Source: Lenzites betulinus
Taxonomy: Eukaryota; Basidiomycota; Agaricomycetes; Polyporales; Polyporaceae
Direction: 5' to 3'
NCBI GenBank assembly: GCA_022264855.1
Contig: JABYQU010000004.1
Coordinates: forward strand, 496,001-560,000
DNA length: 64,000 nt
Shown here: positions 34,210 to 45,711 of the stretch, in pieces
Numbering within the stretch: position 1 is the stretch's first letter
Layout: every line of letters begins with the position of its first letter
Translations under genes and position numbers: made by a program
The notes under the pieces: model-generated
The model's input: only the letters and a program-made list of their open reading frames with translations
The model's database searches: none
What the model was told of the DNA's origin: nothing

Positions 34210-36365
34210 ATGTCCGAAGCATCCTCCTCCCAGCAGAAGGCGAAAGAGAAAGAGATCGTCGGGCAAGCTGCAGCGCTCGCGACCGGCGAGGAAGACGCCC
34301 CCTCCGACTCCGAGGGCTCAGAGGACGAGCAAGACGCCGCCGGATCGTCTTCCGCACAGATCGCGACGCCGTCCACGTCTAGCAAGAAGAAAAAGAAGAA
34401 GCGGTCCAAGGCGATCAAGGCCCTCAGTGCGCTCCGTGGCGGGAGCAAGGACGCGATCCCCGAAGATGTGGTCAAGATCGTGCTCGAGAAGGTCCGCGCT
34501 GAGGGCGGAGAGGCTGCCGCCGGTGCAGACCAGGAGACGGTCCGGGCAGCGCTCGAGCAGATGAAGCTCAAGGAGCTGCTCCAGGGCAAGGCCGGCGTCG
34601 GGGGCAGGGGCAAGAAGGACACCGGAGGACATAAGGTGAGCATGAGCGCAGGGCATATATCTTTCTACATCTGTACTAACTCTTTGATTCCGTAGTTCTG
34701 GAATTCGCAACCTGTGCCGCAGCTAGGTACGTGTCCGTTCTCTTAAGAGGCATCGTACTACGCGCTAGATGTCCGCGAGCAGGAGAGGGCCCGCCCGAGG
34801 TCGATGGACCTATCGAGCCGTCCAAGCCGCGCGAGGAAGTACAGCAAAACGCATACCCCCTTCCAAAGGAGTTCATGTGGTCAACATTGGATCTCAATGA
34901 CCCAGCAGAGGTTCGGACATTTGTAGACTTGATACCGCTAGATGCTAATCATCCCCGCCCCCAGCTGCGCGAACTGTATGAATTGCTATCGGCCAACTAT
35001 GTAGAGGACGACGATGAGTCGTTCCGTTTCCAGTACTCGGCCGAATTCCTCTCTTGGTTAGCATTTCGATATATCACCCTCACTTTACACTAAGCAGACC
35101 TCATGCAGGGCGTTGAAGCCTCCCGGATACCACAAGGACTGGCATGTCGGTGTCAGGGTAAGCGCAACCAAAAAGTTGGTTGCGTTTATTTCCGCAGTGC
35201 CTATACGTGTACGCGTTCGAGACAAGTAGGTGTGGTATACAGAGGCGCCGAAGTATTCTCGGTAACGCTCTCCCCGCCCAGCGAATTCGACGCAAGCGAG
35301 GTCAACTACCTCTGCGTACACAAAAAGCTACGCTCCAAGCGGTTGGCACCGGTGCTCATCAAGGAGGTCACTCGCCAATGCCATCTCAAGGGTATCTTCC
35401 AAGCACTGTACACGGGTGGTGTTCTTCTGCCAACGCCAGTTTCGACTTGCCGGTAAGTGAATGGATATGGCTCCATCGAAAATATCCTCATAGTCTTTCC
35501 CTATCAAGGTACTTCCATCGCTGTATCAACATTCCCAAGCTCGTCGCCGTACGATTCACCAGTGTTCCGTCAAGCATGACCCAAGCTCGCATGATCCGCC
35601 TCCACAAGCTACCCGACCGGCCCCGTCTGCTTGGGCAAGGTCTTCGCGAAATGGAGGAGCGCGATGTGCCGCAGGTCACCGATCTATTCAGCAGATTCAT
35701 GAAACGATTCACCATGTTCCCGGTCATGAGCGAAGAGGAAGTCCGGCACCAGTTCCTCAGCGGCCTTGGCGAAGGCCCACGGGGACCAGACAGCTGGAAG
35801 TCCGGGCGAGACGGCCAGGTTGTGTGGACATACGTTGTCGAGGTCAGAGCCGTCCTTGCTTGGGGATATGTACACCGATGCTGATACGATGATTTCGTCG
35901 TGCAGGACCCGAAGACGCAGAAGGTCACTGACTTCGTCTCTTTCTACTCTCTCCCATCGACGATCATGAACCACGAGAAGCACAATCTGCTGAACGCGGC
36001 CTACCTCTTCTACTACGGTACCGAGACTGCGTTTGAGCCCGGCGCGGAGGAGAGCGGTCGCTTGAAAAAGCGTCTGGAAGATATCATCGGCGACGCGCTC
36101 ATCATCGCGGAGAAGGCCCAGTTTGACGTGTTCAATGCACTCACGTTGATGGACAATGTCTCCTTCCTTAAGGACCTCAGGGTACGTGAAGTCATATATT
36201 CTAGGTCGTTACCCAGAGCTCAGCTCGGTTTTTGAAATACAGTTCGGCCAGGGCGATGGCTTGCTCAACTTCTACCTATACAACTGGCGCACTGCCCCTG
36301 TGTCCGGAGTCAACGCCGTCGATGATGTTCCTGCTGGAAAAGGTGTAGGCGTCGTGATGCTTTGA
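34210..36365 (+). CDS. NMT1: Glycylpeptide N-tetradecanoyltransferase (N-myristoyltransferase)
   Basis: Transfers myristate from myristoyl-CoA to N-terminal glycines of proteins, on ribosomes and in the cytosol. Eight exons: 34210-34635, 34696-34726, 34783-35056, 35109-35225, 35282-35452, 35509-35842, 35906-36181 and 36243-36365, totalling exactly 584 codons (583 aa). A 140-residue acidic then Lys-rich N-terminal extension (KKKKKKRSK) precedes the catalytic domain, as in other eukaryotic NMTs, where it binds ribosomes. Family motifs are [44 protein letters not shown] and [16 protein letters not shown]. The C-terminus ends VVML, fitting the catalytic C-terminal carboxylate of the family. Confidence 0.95.
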
Positions 36366-36617
36366 TATTGTTGTAATATGTGTATGTCCGCGCTGCATGC
36401 GGACTGCCCGTTCGAGATGCTGGGACTATGGTGGAAAGAAATCACTTGAGGTGTAACGAACATATTCTATCGTGGTAGACCAAATCGTACAATGCAACCG
36501 ATACACGCAGTTGCAGGGGTGCTCGTCGTGATGTGACAGATGGGTGGGTGGGATAGTACAGCTGATGCCATGCAGGAACGGAATCGTAAAAGTCCAAGAA
36601 AGCCAACGCGGTCGCGC

Positions 36618-38344
36618 TCAGTCATCGTCGCTGTAGTACATCACATCGTCCTCGTCGTCCACCCCGAAATCCGGTGTAGGGCTCCGTGGCCGCTCCGGCT
36701 GTGTGCCGCGCCGCTGTGGAAGTACTGGTACGGATGCACCACCTGCCCCCGTCGCGCGCGACTGCGAGTTCGCAGCAGCAGACGGAGGGGGTCGGGAGCC
36801 GAGTGTTTGTCCGCCCGTTCCCCAAGATGGGGCGGGTTCCTCTCGCGCTTTTCCTTTTGCGGAGGACTGAGCCTGAGGTTGACCGCGACCTGTCAACGAA
36901 TTGCCAGACCCTGAAAACGTGTTTGTCTGATGATATGAAGCATATGAGCGGGTGGTAGTTGTACGTCATGCGGAGATACGTACAGGAGGCGGAGAGTTCG
37001 GGGCTTTGGATTCCGGCGGGACGTAGGGCTGTACAGGGAAGCCGAAGAAGAGCTGTCCAAACGGCAAGTTCAACGGTGCTGGTGCGGAGACATCGTTCTC
37101 AAGGCTGCCATTCGTGACGATGCGATGCTGACTATGAAGGAAGGGGGCCCCGTGAGTCCAGAACAGCCATGCGAAGACTATACAAGAAACGTACTCTGTA
37201 CGGATAATCTTGCTCCATTCGGGAGCCTCTTCGGGCTTCCGATGGCTGATGCCTTTGCCCTTAGTCTTGCGGCCGGCGAGCGTTTCGCCTTTACCCTTGA
37301 AGCTTTCCCAATGGTCACCATCCTTACTAATCGGTCCACCTCTCGGGGCCGCGCCCGCAAATGCGCCACCGAGCGAAGACGACGGCCGGGACGACCCAGG
37401 CGTTGAAGAGCTGATGTCGATATTGAGCTTGGACGCCATCGTTTGTGCAGGTGCAGGCTTCGGCCGCTCAGGTTCGACATATCCTACGGGAGCGGCGAAA
37501 TCAACCTCAAGGTCGGTGTCCACGACACTGATGCCTTCGCCGCCTGGATGTGTTTCCATGACAAGGAGACCAAATACTATGGAGTTGTAGGAGATCTCGA
37601 TGATGTCACCCTGTGTGAGGGCAGAAAAGTTACGCAGTGCTTGTTCGAGGCTAATACGAGAGCCGTCAGGGCAATTCATTCATCACAGAGTCACTATAAC
37701 TCACACTGCTTTAGGGTCCGAAATTTCCAAGAAATCCACTGTTTGTGCTTGCAGCTTGACCATCTTGCCCTTTGGCAGCTCCGTCCCAGTGATACGAATC
37801 GGATCGCCCTCGGACAATCTCAGGGTCTTCATCATCCAATATGGCAGGTGCACACAACCCTCTTCCGCTATGAATTCCAGAACACCAGAATGGGTAGAGG
37901 CAGCAGGGTTGGCGGGGTTACGAAGCTTGAACATCCAAGGGCTGTCGAGTTCCATGGCGCTCAGGTTGGCGAGCGCGGAGGGAGGCATAATGACTACAAG
38001 GGTCAATTATATCCTCACAAGTAAGACTCCACGAAGGACATACTCTTCCCGCCGTAGCTGAGGTTGTCTCGCTGCCTGCCTGGGAGCAATGCGACACTGT
38101 AGGCCTTGAAGTATTCGTCATAGGCTCTGGGGTTGGGCCTAAGAATGCGACGCATCGCGGGGCCGCCGAACCCTCTGGAGCCAAGATGAATATTCGGAAT
38201 CCTATGAAGCCAGGTTTATACTCACTGAGCGATGTGGGCAAACATTCCGCCGGGACCGCCTTCACCGAATGGATTCTGTTGATCGAACTAGTATTTGCGT
38301 CAGTGTTGCTCGCAATGTGTGTCCACATAACTTACGAAGGCCAT
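36618..38344 (-). CDS. UFD1: Ubiquitin fusion degradation protein 1
   Basis: Cofactor that with Npl4 guides Cdc48/p97 to ubiquitinated substrates in ERAD and proteasomal degradation. Seven exons: 38344-38336, 38287-38226, 38174-38044, 37993-37705, 37650-37195, 37131-36980 and 36910-36618, totalling 464 codons (463 aa). The first exon is only three codons (MAF). The double-psi-barrel ubiquitin-binding domain starts QGFGGPAMRRILRPNPRAYD and continues through KIIMPPSALANLSAMEL. Further family blocks are CVHLPYWMMKTLRL and DIIEISYNSIVFGLLV. The C-terminal third is Pro/Ser-rich with an acidic end (YYSDDD). It shares a 196-bp divergent promoter with CCT4. Confidence 0.94.
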
Positions 38345-38540
38345 TTCGGAATGCAAGATGAGAGTAAGAGGACAAGAGTGGGTTGTGCAGGCCGCGGTGG
38401 TACGCGGTGCCAAACGCGTAATCTCGGGCGCTTGTAGCTTCACGTGCATGCATTATGGGCGCCTAAGAAACGACGCGTCTTGCAGACTCGGCAAGTACTT
38501 TCGACCTCGATCCGACCTCTCCTCGTCCTACTCATCCACT
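38345..38540. promoter_or_regulatory. UFD1/CCT4 bidirectional promoter with GGCGCC site
   Basis: Divergent starts are 196 bp apart. The sequence ATGGGCGCCTA at 38455-38465 matches, base for base, the site upstream of OGG1 at 24525-24535. A GGGCGC half site (38426) and an ACGCGT box (38472) also lie here. Confidence 0.5.
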
Positions 38541-40587
38541 ATGGCTGCTATCACCCCTTCTACCATCCCGGCCTCCACGGTCGGAAACAAAGCATTTAAT
38601 GACAAGGTATGCGTCAAAATTCTTTGGGAAACGGAGATTCTTACACCAGTACAGGGCAAGCCGATGGAAGTGCGACTCTCTAACATGGTCGCCGCAAAGG
38701 GTGCGGACGACTGAATATCGCAAAGAATCGCGTCAAATATTGATAGCTTTTGACTACAGCTATCAGTGATGCTGTCAGGACATCGTTGGGCCCAAGGGGC
38801 ATGGATAAGATGGTGCGTGCTAACATCCTTGCTTTCGCCAAGAAAACAACGAGCCAATAATGTCCCCAAGATCCAAACCTCAAAAGGAGAGCTTATTATC
38901 ACCAACGACGGTGCCACCATCCTGAAGAGTATACAAGCACTGCATCCTGCTGCCAAGATGGTGAGTCGTGATATATATCCCCACAGAGCTCGTCAAACTA
39001 AGCGAAGATCAGCTTGTCGATCTCTCTGCCGCACAAGACGTAGAGGCAGGCGATGGTACTACCTCCGTCGTAGTACTCGCGGGGAGCCTTCTAGGTGCCG
39101 CAGAGAAGATGCTACAGAAAGGCATGCATCCCACCATCATCGCAGAATCGTTCCAAAAGGCGTCGGCGAAAGCGGTCGAGTACCTCACCGAGATCTCAAC
39201 GCCAATCAACCTCGAAGACAAAACCTCCTTACTCCGCGCAGCTACCACTTCGCTTAACTCCAAGGTGAGTACAAGTACAGTCTATTCTCACATGATCAGG
39301 AAGGCTGAATACGAGTCTTGCGGTAGATTGTCTCCCAATACTCCTCTACCCTTGCTCCCATTGCTGTTGCAGCAGTAACACGCCTCGTGACCCCCACCTC
39401 TTCTAACGTCGACCTCCGCGATATCCGAATCGTCAAAAAGGTTGGTGGCACGATTGAGGATACCGAGCTAGTGGACGGTGTGGTGTTGAACCAAAATGTC
39501 GTTACCACTGTCGGTGGACCGACAAGGATAGAGAAGGCAAAGATCGGCCTCATTCAATTCCAACTGAGTGCGCCCAAACCCGACGTACGTATTTTCGAAG
39601 CGAGCTACGGAAAGCAACGCTTATGCACGTAAACTCTTTAGATGGACAATACTGTCGTCATCAACGACTATCGCCAAATGGACAAAGTGATCAAGGAGGG
39701 CCGGCAATATTTGCTCAACTTGTGCAAGAAGATCAAGAAGGCGAACTGCAATGTCCTCCTTATCCAGAAGTCTATCCTCCGCGACGCGGTCGATGACATC
39801 TCCCTCACCTTCCTCAAGCGACTGAATATCTTGGTTGTAAAGGACGTTGAGCGTGACGAGATCGAGTTCCTCTCAAAGAGCATGGGCTGCAAGCCCGTAG
39901 CAGACATTGATGGGTTCACGGAGGACAAACTTGGCTACGCCGACCTTGTGGAGGAGACGACACACGCGGGCGCCAGGGTGGTCCGGATTACTGGCGTGAA
40001 AAACAGAGGCCGCACTGTGAGCGTCCTCGCGATGGGCAGCAACAGCCTCGTCCTAGAGGAATGCGAGCGGAGTCTGCACGATGCGCTGTGTGTTGTTCGT
40101 TGCCTCGTGAAGAAGAGGTGAGATCCCCGGAAATTCCAGATGATCTCCAGCAGACTCACACATCCGATGCAGGGCACTGATCGCCGGTGGTGGCGCTCCC
40201 GAGATCCATGTTTCAAGACTGCTCTCGCAGTATGCGAACTCGCTGAAAGGCATGGAGGCATATTGTTTCCAAGCGTACGCCGACGCATTGGAGGTCATCC
40301 CGACGACTCTCGCTGAAAACGCTGGTCTCAACCCCATCGCGATCGTCACCGAGCTCCGCAACCGGCACGCACTTGGGGAGCGGAACGCAGGTATCAACGT
40401 CCGCAAGGTACGCATGCACGCCTATGCGGTTTTTTTGCGTGTACTGACCTCCATAAAGGGGCTCATCTCAAACATCCTGGAGGAGGATGTTGTCCAGCCT
40501 CTGTTGGTGTCAACAAGCGCGATAGAGCTGTCGACGGAGACTGTATGCCTGCTGCTGAAGATCGACGACTACGTCCAGACACGATAG
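38541..40587 (+). CDS. CCT4: T-complex protein 1 subunit delta (CCT4 chaperonin)
   Basis: Subunit of the cytosolic TRiC/CCT chaperonin that folds actin and tubulin. Nine exons: 38541-38606, 38655-38700, 38760-38812, 38871-38960, 39013-39264, 39327-39584, 39642-40117, 40173-40407 and 40459-40587, totalling 535 codons (534 aa), the standard length. ATP-site motifs are [26 protein letters not shown] (about residues 98-103), and AGGGAPEIH near the C-terminus. Delta-subunit identity comes from [38 protein letters not shown] and [18 protein letters not shown]. Within the fourth intron an upstream AG would add eight residues; the downstream acceptor at 39012 gives the canonical [14 protein letters not shown]. 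Confidence 0.97.
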
Positions 40588-40711
40588 ATAGTGGTGACCA
40601 AATCAAGTGTACAGATATATCGCATACTCCCAAGCCAATAGTCTAACGCTGCCGTGCCCCGACTGATACTGAAGGAGGGTTCTGCATGCATTTCCGTCTA
40701 TCCCCCGGTGA

Positions 40712-43700
40712 CTACCTCAGAGTCGCCTTGATGATGTTCTGCAGCTGTTCGTCTTCGCAGCGCACCCACCATAGACAACTATCGTCATCGCTTTCCTTCA
40801 GCCGAATTGCAGCAAGTCCCTCCTTTGTGGGCGGAGCCAATGTCTCGGGGCATATAACAACCTTCAGGTCGCCTTGATAGCGACTGTTAGCACAAAGGCC
40901 TGGGGCGAACGGAGCACCTCCCACCTTCGAAGGGCGCTCGATCCCGTTCAGTGACCTTCAGCCGACGCTGGAGCCCTTGCAGCCGCCGCAATACGGCGTC
41001 CATCGACGATTCACACCATCCGCGAGAGGTGGACGACTCCAGGCTATTCCAAGTTGCTTCAAAGTCGTGTTCTGCAATACTCAGTGTGCTTGCGATCGAA
41101 GGTGTAGGCTCCGTTATGAATGGGGAGTCCAGAGCGATGAGGTCCGCGGGCTACATCGAGGTCAGATGTGCTTCGAGAACAGCCTAAAACGTCTTACTAC
41201 AGCGTCTTCGTCGAGGATCTGCACTACGGGCAGGGGAGACATGTGTGACCGTGGTGAACCCTGGCAGACATGGCCTCAGCGATGGGCAAGCAAACACACT
41301 ACCAGGAGACCTACACTTGAGATCGAACGCAAATCCGACGTTTGCGCCGCCAGGGTGAGATCCCCCGCCGTCACCGTCATCGCCAACGGGTCTTCGTACG
41401 GCCGTCCATAACCGCCGCCGCGAACGCTGCCGTCGTCCGAGTGACGAGAACTGCTGCTGCTGCTGACACGCCTGAGACGTGGGGTAGGCTTGGGGGCCTC
41501 GTACGCTGCATATCGCAGTCTACCTGGAGAAGGCGAGGCACGAGAGGACGAGGGCTCCGGCGATTGGGGTTTCAGAGGTGGGGAACTCGGGTATATCCGC
41601 GGGGAACGGGATACGGCTCGCTGTTCTCGATGTTGGACGGCTTCATGTTTCTCCAGCGCGACAACGAAGTCGGGTAACTGCATGCCTATCATATTAGAAC
41701 AACCTATCGAGCGAGAGGATATCAGATGTACCGAAGAGAAGTGCGCGCCTGCGACGATATGGTTGAGTGTGTCCTTGGACTGCGAGAGCTTGATGAACTG
41801 GTCGCAACGCTATAATGAGAGCTTAGCGCGCTCTTTGTGCGCTGTTTTTCAGTATTGCTTACGCGTTTGACATGCCTGCCCCCTCGGGCGTGGAGTGCTT
41901 TTACTACATCGAGCACCTCCGTAGGAACCTCATCGCAGGCGACAGATAATCGCAGCATAGCGATCAGGCATGCATCCTGTATTGACGCTGGTTGGGCGGT
42001 CAGATATCGTAAGGCAGTGAGACAGCATGAGCGACAGACCAGAATACGACGAGACTCTAGCAGAGATACTGCGTAGGAGTTCCACGGGCGATATAGGGGA
42101 GAGCGGCAGGTATTCACATAAAAGCGCAGTAAGGATTACTATTAGAGTCGGCCCAGCTTCTGTATCGTTGTCGGCAAGAGTAGCAAAGAGTACGCCGATG
42201 CACCCGCTCTTCCATGTGCTGTTTCCTTATCATCAGAGCATCAGAGAACCGTCAGAAGTAGAAGGGACACCCCGTAAATCCACTGGAGTTACCTGTGTGT
42301 ATGCGTCCTAGGAGCTCCTCCACGGCCTCTTGAAGCACAGGTCGTTGATTCATGGGACCGTCGCCTTCGATGGCTCGCAGCACATTCTTGAACTGTTGAG
42401 CATAAGACTCCCCATCGTCCCCAGCCGCAACTTCCACAACTTCTAGAAGACGTGGAAGGAGTTCTTCAGAGCCCTCATCGGTATTGGGAAGCTGTCCCTG
42501 GAGTGCCCGAGCATAGTATGATTCTACAATGGTCTGGTCGACGCGCCATAGTGTGCGCAAGGTCTACGCGTGCATGTCAGAGATGCTTTGTGGGGGGAGT
42601 TGAGAGGTATCGTACCTGTTTCCGTATAAGCTTGTCTTCGCTGTCGAGGAGCTTCATGACCCGTTCGACCTCCCATTCTTCCAGTACCGCAGGCAAATCG
42701 GGACTTGTACCTGCCCACAGCTTGGGATCGACGGAGAACAAGCAGTGGATGAAGACGTATAGGCCATTGGTATCGTGCGATGTTAATAGTTGCCGGATCT
42801 CCTGAACGAAAGAAGTACCGGTGGCGGCTTGTGCCTCCAGCAACATGCTGGCTGAACACGTTGACACGGCAGAAAAACATTCGCGGATAATCGCTAAAAG
42901 AAAGCGTTAGTGATATTCGGTGAAGATAGTGCTGATTGCTCACTGTACGCAGACGGTCCCATCGGGGTATAATGACGGATGATCTCTAGGTAGGTCTGTA
43001 AATCATGGCCAGACGGCCTGGCGCGGATTAGTGAGTATACAGATAAAATCAGTTATGGTCACATACCCAGCCTTCCCAACGGCACGGACGAGCCTTACAA
43101 GCAATTGACTATGTCCAGGATCAGGTCTCCGCGACCAGTTCGAGTCCAGCAGGCCCGAGACAACTGTGCGGTATTCGGTTGGCAGAAGTTCTGCCTGCGA
43201 ATTCCTGTTGTAAGAGTGTATGTGGTTCTGGTGTCGGGCAGGCTCTCACTTGTACCAGGCTCTGCGCCAACGTCAAGGCTGCCACGGCGACGCTAGGTTC
43301 GGAGTCTACTAATCGTTTCCGAGCTTTGCTTACTATACCTGTAAGGACGTCAGGGTCAAGTTCCGAGAGGGCGCTGAAGGCGTGCAGCGCGCGTCGTCTG
43401 ACATGTGCGCTGCGAGGACATAGTTGAGTTACATACATGTACGAGCCTGACTGAAGTTGACACTGACGAGTTATGGGAGAGCAAGTCATGCAACTGAGTC
43501 TGCACGGCGGGTATGACGTCTTTGGAGGGCGATTGCACCAAGGTATCGAGAGCGAGGCATATGCGGGGGACAGCTGGGCTTTCCAGGTCCTGTAAAACAT
43601 GGTACATATCTGACCAAAAGAAATGCGCAGGAAACCTACCTTTCGGATGGAGTTGACCAGCATAAGTTGGAGCTCGTGCTCTGGAGGCATGACTTCGGCG

Positions 43701-44083
43701 CAAAATAGGTACCCTGCACAAGTCTTATGAACGGCGGCGACGCGCGACCTCGACACACATGTGCACCTGTTCGCTTGTCCTGCACTGTCTGCGCGGCTTC
43801 GGCCAGATTGATGGCATGTGGAAGGGCGAACTCGAGGTCCACATGTGTCCCCGGATTGACGGTCATTGCACAGTAAAGCAGGAGAATCAAGTACTCTTTG
43901 CATTGTTTCTGCAAATCTATTAGCTCCAGTTCAAACACACATGCAAAAAACACCAACCAGAGTCAAGGTTGACCGCGTGAGCTGGTACTGGATAGAGTGT
44001 ACCTCGGCCAGAAGAATCTGGTCGGCGGCTTGGGGCGTAGCAGTCTCTATCTTGCGCACTAGCGCGTAATGAGCGCGGCTCAT
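40712..44083 (-). CDS. Adaptor-complex large subunit, AP-4 epsilon-like adaptin
   Basis: Large alpha-solenoid subunit of a clathrin/adaptor-type coat acting in trans-Golgi or endosome sorting. The gene has many short introns and I did not resolve them all; the span runs from ATG 44083 to the TAG-type end at 40712. Adaptin signatures in order are ILLAEVHSIQYQL (about 43990), KQCKEYLILLLYCAM (43900), RTGYLFCAEVMPPEHELQLM (43700), IPAVQTQLHDLLSHNS (43480), VRRRALHAFSAL (43400), and VERVMKLLDSEDKLIRKQTL (42630/42550). The order matches AP-4 epsilon and AP-1 gamma. I favour AP-4 epsilon because of the N-terminal region and the divergent C-terminal half (LPDFVVALEKHEAV, Ser/Pro-rich linker, last exon with SCLWWVRCEDEQ). 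AP-1 gamma is the main alternative. The C-terminal exon set is the least certain part. Confidence 0.6.
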
Positions 44084-44248
44084 TGCGCCTGACGACGAGA
44101 ACGGTACATCCATCGCTCAGCCTGGAAGATGTTGTTAAAGGGAGAGGCCAAGCGGAGGTTGCGGCAGCCTGGCACGCTCAATTGTGGCTGAGAGCAACGC
44201 GAACGCGCGCGCGCTACAGCTTGGTTCCACACCGCGACCTTCCTGCAT

Positions 44249-45522
44249 ATGGCGACCTCGGCTGCATCCTCTGCGGCCGCCACCGCGCACTCGTTCAACA
44301 AGATCCTAGACAGGTACAAGAGCGCGTCAAAGGCGCGCTCATCAGCGGAAGTAGAAGAGGCGACCAAGAAGTTGCGCCGGCTGATCCTTGTCGACGGAAT
44401 TCCCTCCGATGTAGTGCGTCGTCCTCCCCGTCGCGCCTCGCACGTAGTATTAACAGCAGTGCGGAAGGACCCAACGTTGCGTCCGAGGATATGGAAAGTG
44501 CTCTTGCACGTACGCGACGTATCCGCGGAGGCGTTTCTGGAGTATGTTGGGCGCGGACCCTGCGAGGTCCGGGAGAAGATCCGGAACGACACCTTCAGGT
44601 ATGGGCTCCGCTACCTCTCAATCACGCAATTCTCTTACTCGCGACCAGGACGCTTGCAACCGACCGAGGGTTCAAGGAGCGCGTGAGCGAGGATATGCTG
44701 GTGCGGCTGCTAGACGCGTTTGTATGGCGGAATCACGGTGAGCTTCACTGTAACTCCTGGTCATCGTACTCCTGCGAGCCGCTTGGGGCTAGATCGACAG
44801 GAGAGTGACCAGCTCGGGTTCACCTATGTGCAAGGGATGAACGTGCTGGCCGCGCCGTTCTTATACACTATGCCCTCCGAACTCGAAGCGTTCTACTGCT
44901 TCGCCAAATTCATCGAGGAGTCTTGTCCATTATATGTACAACCAACACTAGAAGGCGTGCATTACGGTCTGAAGGTCAGTCGCACACCTGCTGTACTGAT
45001 TCAGATGCGCCGAGCTCACTTGGACCACAGTTGCTGGATCGCTGTCTGAAGATCGTGGACCCCGAACTCTACGCCTATCTGCGCTCGAAGAACCTTTCTG
45101 CCGAGATCTACGCCTTCCCATGTATGCCTTCCCGTTTGCGCTGCTATAATGATTTCTGTGCTCACGGCTATCGTCCAGCCGTCCTTACTCTGTGCGCATG
45201 CACACCACCCCTCGACCAAGTCCTGCAACTGTGGGACTTTCTACTCGCGTTCGGCGTGCACCTCAACGTCCTATGCGTCATCGCGCAACTACTGCTCATG
45301 CGCGACGAGGTGATGAACTCGGCCAGGCAAGCTACTATTCCATCGTTAGGCATCATCACAACCAATTGACCACCCATCCTTCTCAGCCCAATGCGTCTCT
45401 TGCGCACGTTCCCTCCACTGGAGGCATTGCCCGTCATCGGCATCGCGGTGACGCTCGTCAGAGACCTACCCACTGACCTTTACGACGAGCTCGTCCGGCA
45501 TCCGTACGCAGTGCGGGATTGA
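44249..45522 (+). CDS. BUB2: BUB2/Cdc16-type TBC GTPase-activating protein (mitotic exit checkpoint)
   Basis: GAP subunit that with Bfa1/Byr4 holds the Tem1/Spg1 GTPase inactive at spindle poles until the spindle is correctly placed. Six exons: 44249-44598, 44649-44737, 44793-44974, 45031-45121, 45179-45326 and 45387-45522, exactly 332 codons (331 aa). TBC-domain motifs are RPRIWKVLLHV, YVQGMNVLAAPFL, and VLTLCACTPPLDQVLQLWDFL followed by FGVHLNVLCVIAQLLLMRDE. The last intron begins with GC (GCAAGC at 45327); with GC-AG splicing the protein reads on into LLRTFPPLEALPVI, as in the family. It is divergent from the adaptin gene, with 165 bp between starts. Confidence 0.92.
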
Positions 45523-45703
45523 CGGATGTAACTTGACAGGACTATCTACTCTGACACTTCGGATCGTGTTGCTTTGTTTACCCTTGCTATCGACTATGTA
45601 TCTCTATGCTGTAGCCCTGTACTGTACTGTCAAGCCCTCGAACACTGCCCATTCAATATTCAAACACCATCTTCCCCACCACACTGGTTCCTTATAGATT
45701 CTT
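45523..45703. other. 3' flank of BUB2
   Basis: Short AT-richer region between the BUB2 stop codon and the target-site duplication of the hAT-like element. Nothing else was recognised. Confidence 0.5.
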
Positions 45704-45711
45704 ATCCGGTC
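45704..45711. repeat. 8-bp target-site duplication, left copy
   Basis: ATCCGGTC directly abuts the left terminal inverted repeat and is repeated exactly at 46979-46986, directly after the right one. Eight base pairs is the duplication size made by hAT transposases. Confidence 0.85.

Noticed and set aside
38961..39012. Earlier acceptor in CCT4 giving eight extra residues
   Set aside because: The downstream CAG at 39012 restores the canonical [19 protein letters not shown] sequence.
44411..44459. Intron in the first BUB2 exon
   Set aside because: Donor and acceptor look-alikes exist, but none are phase-compatible, and the frame is open straight through.
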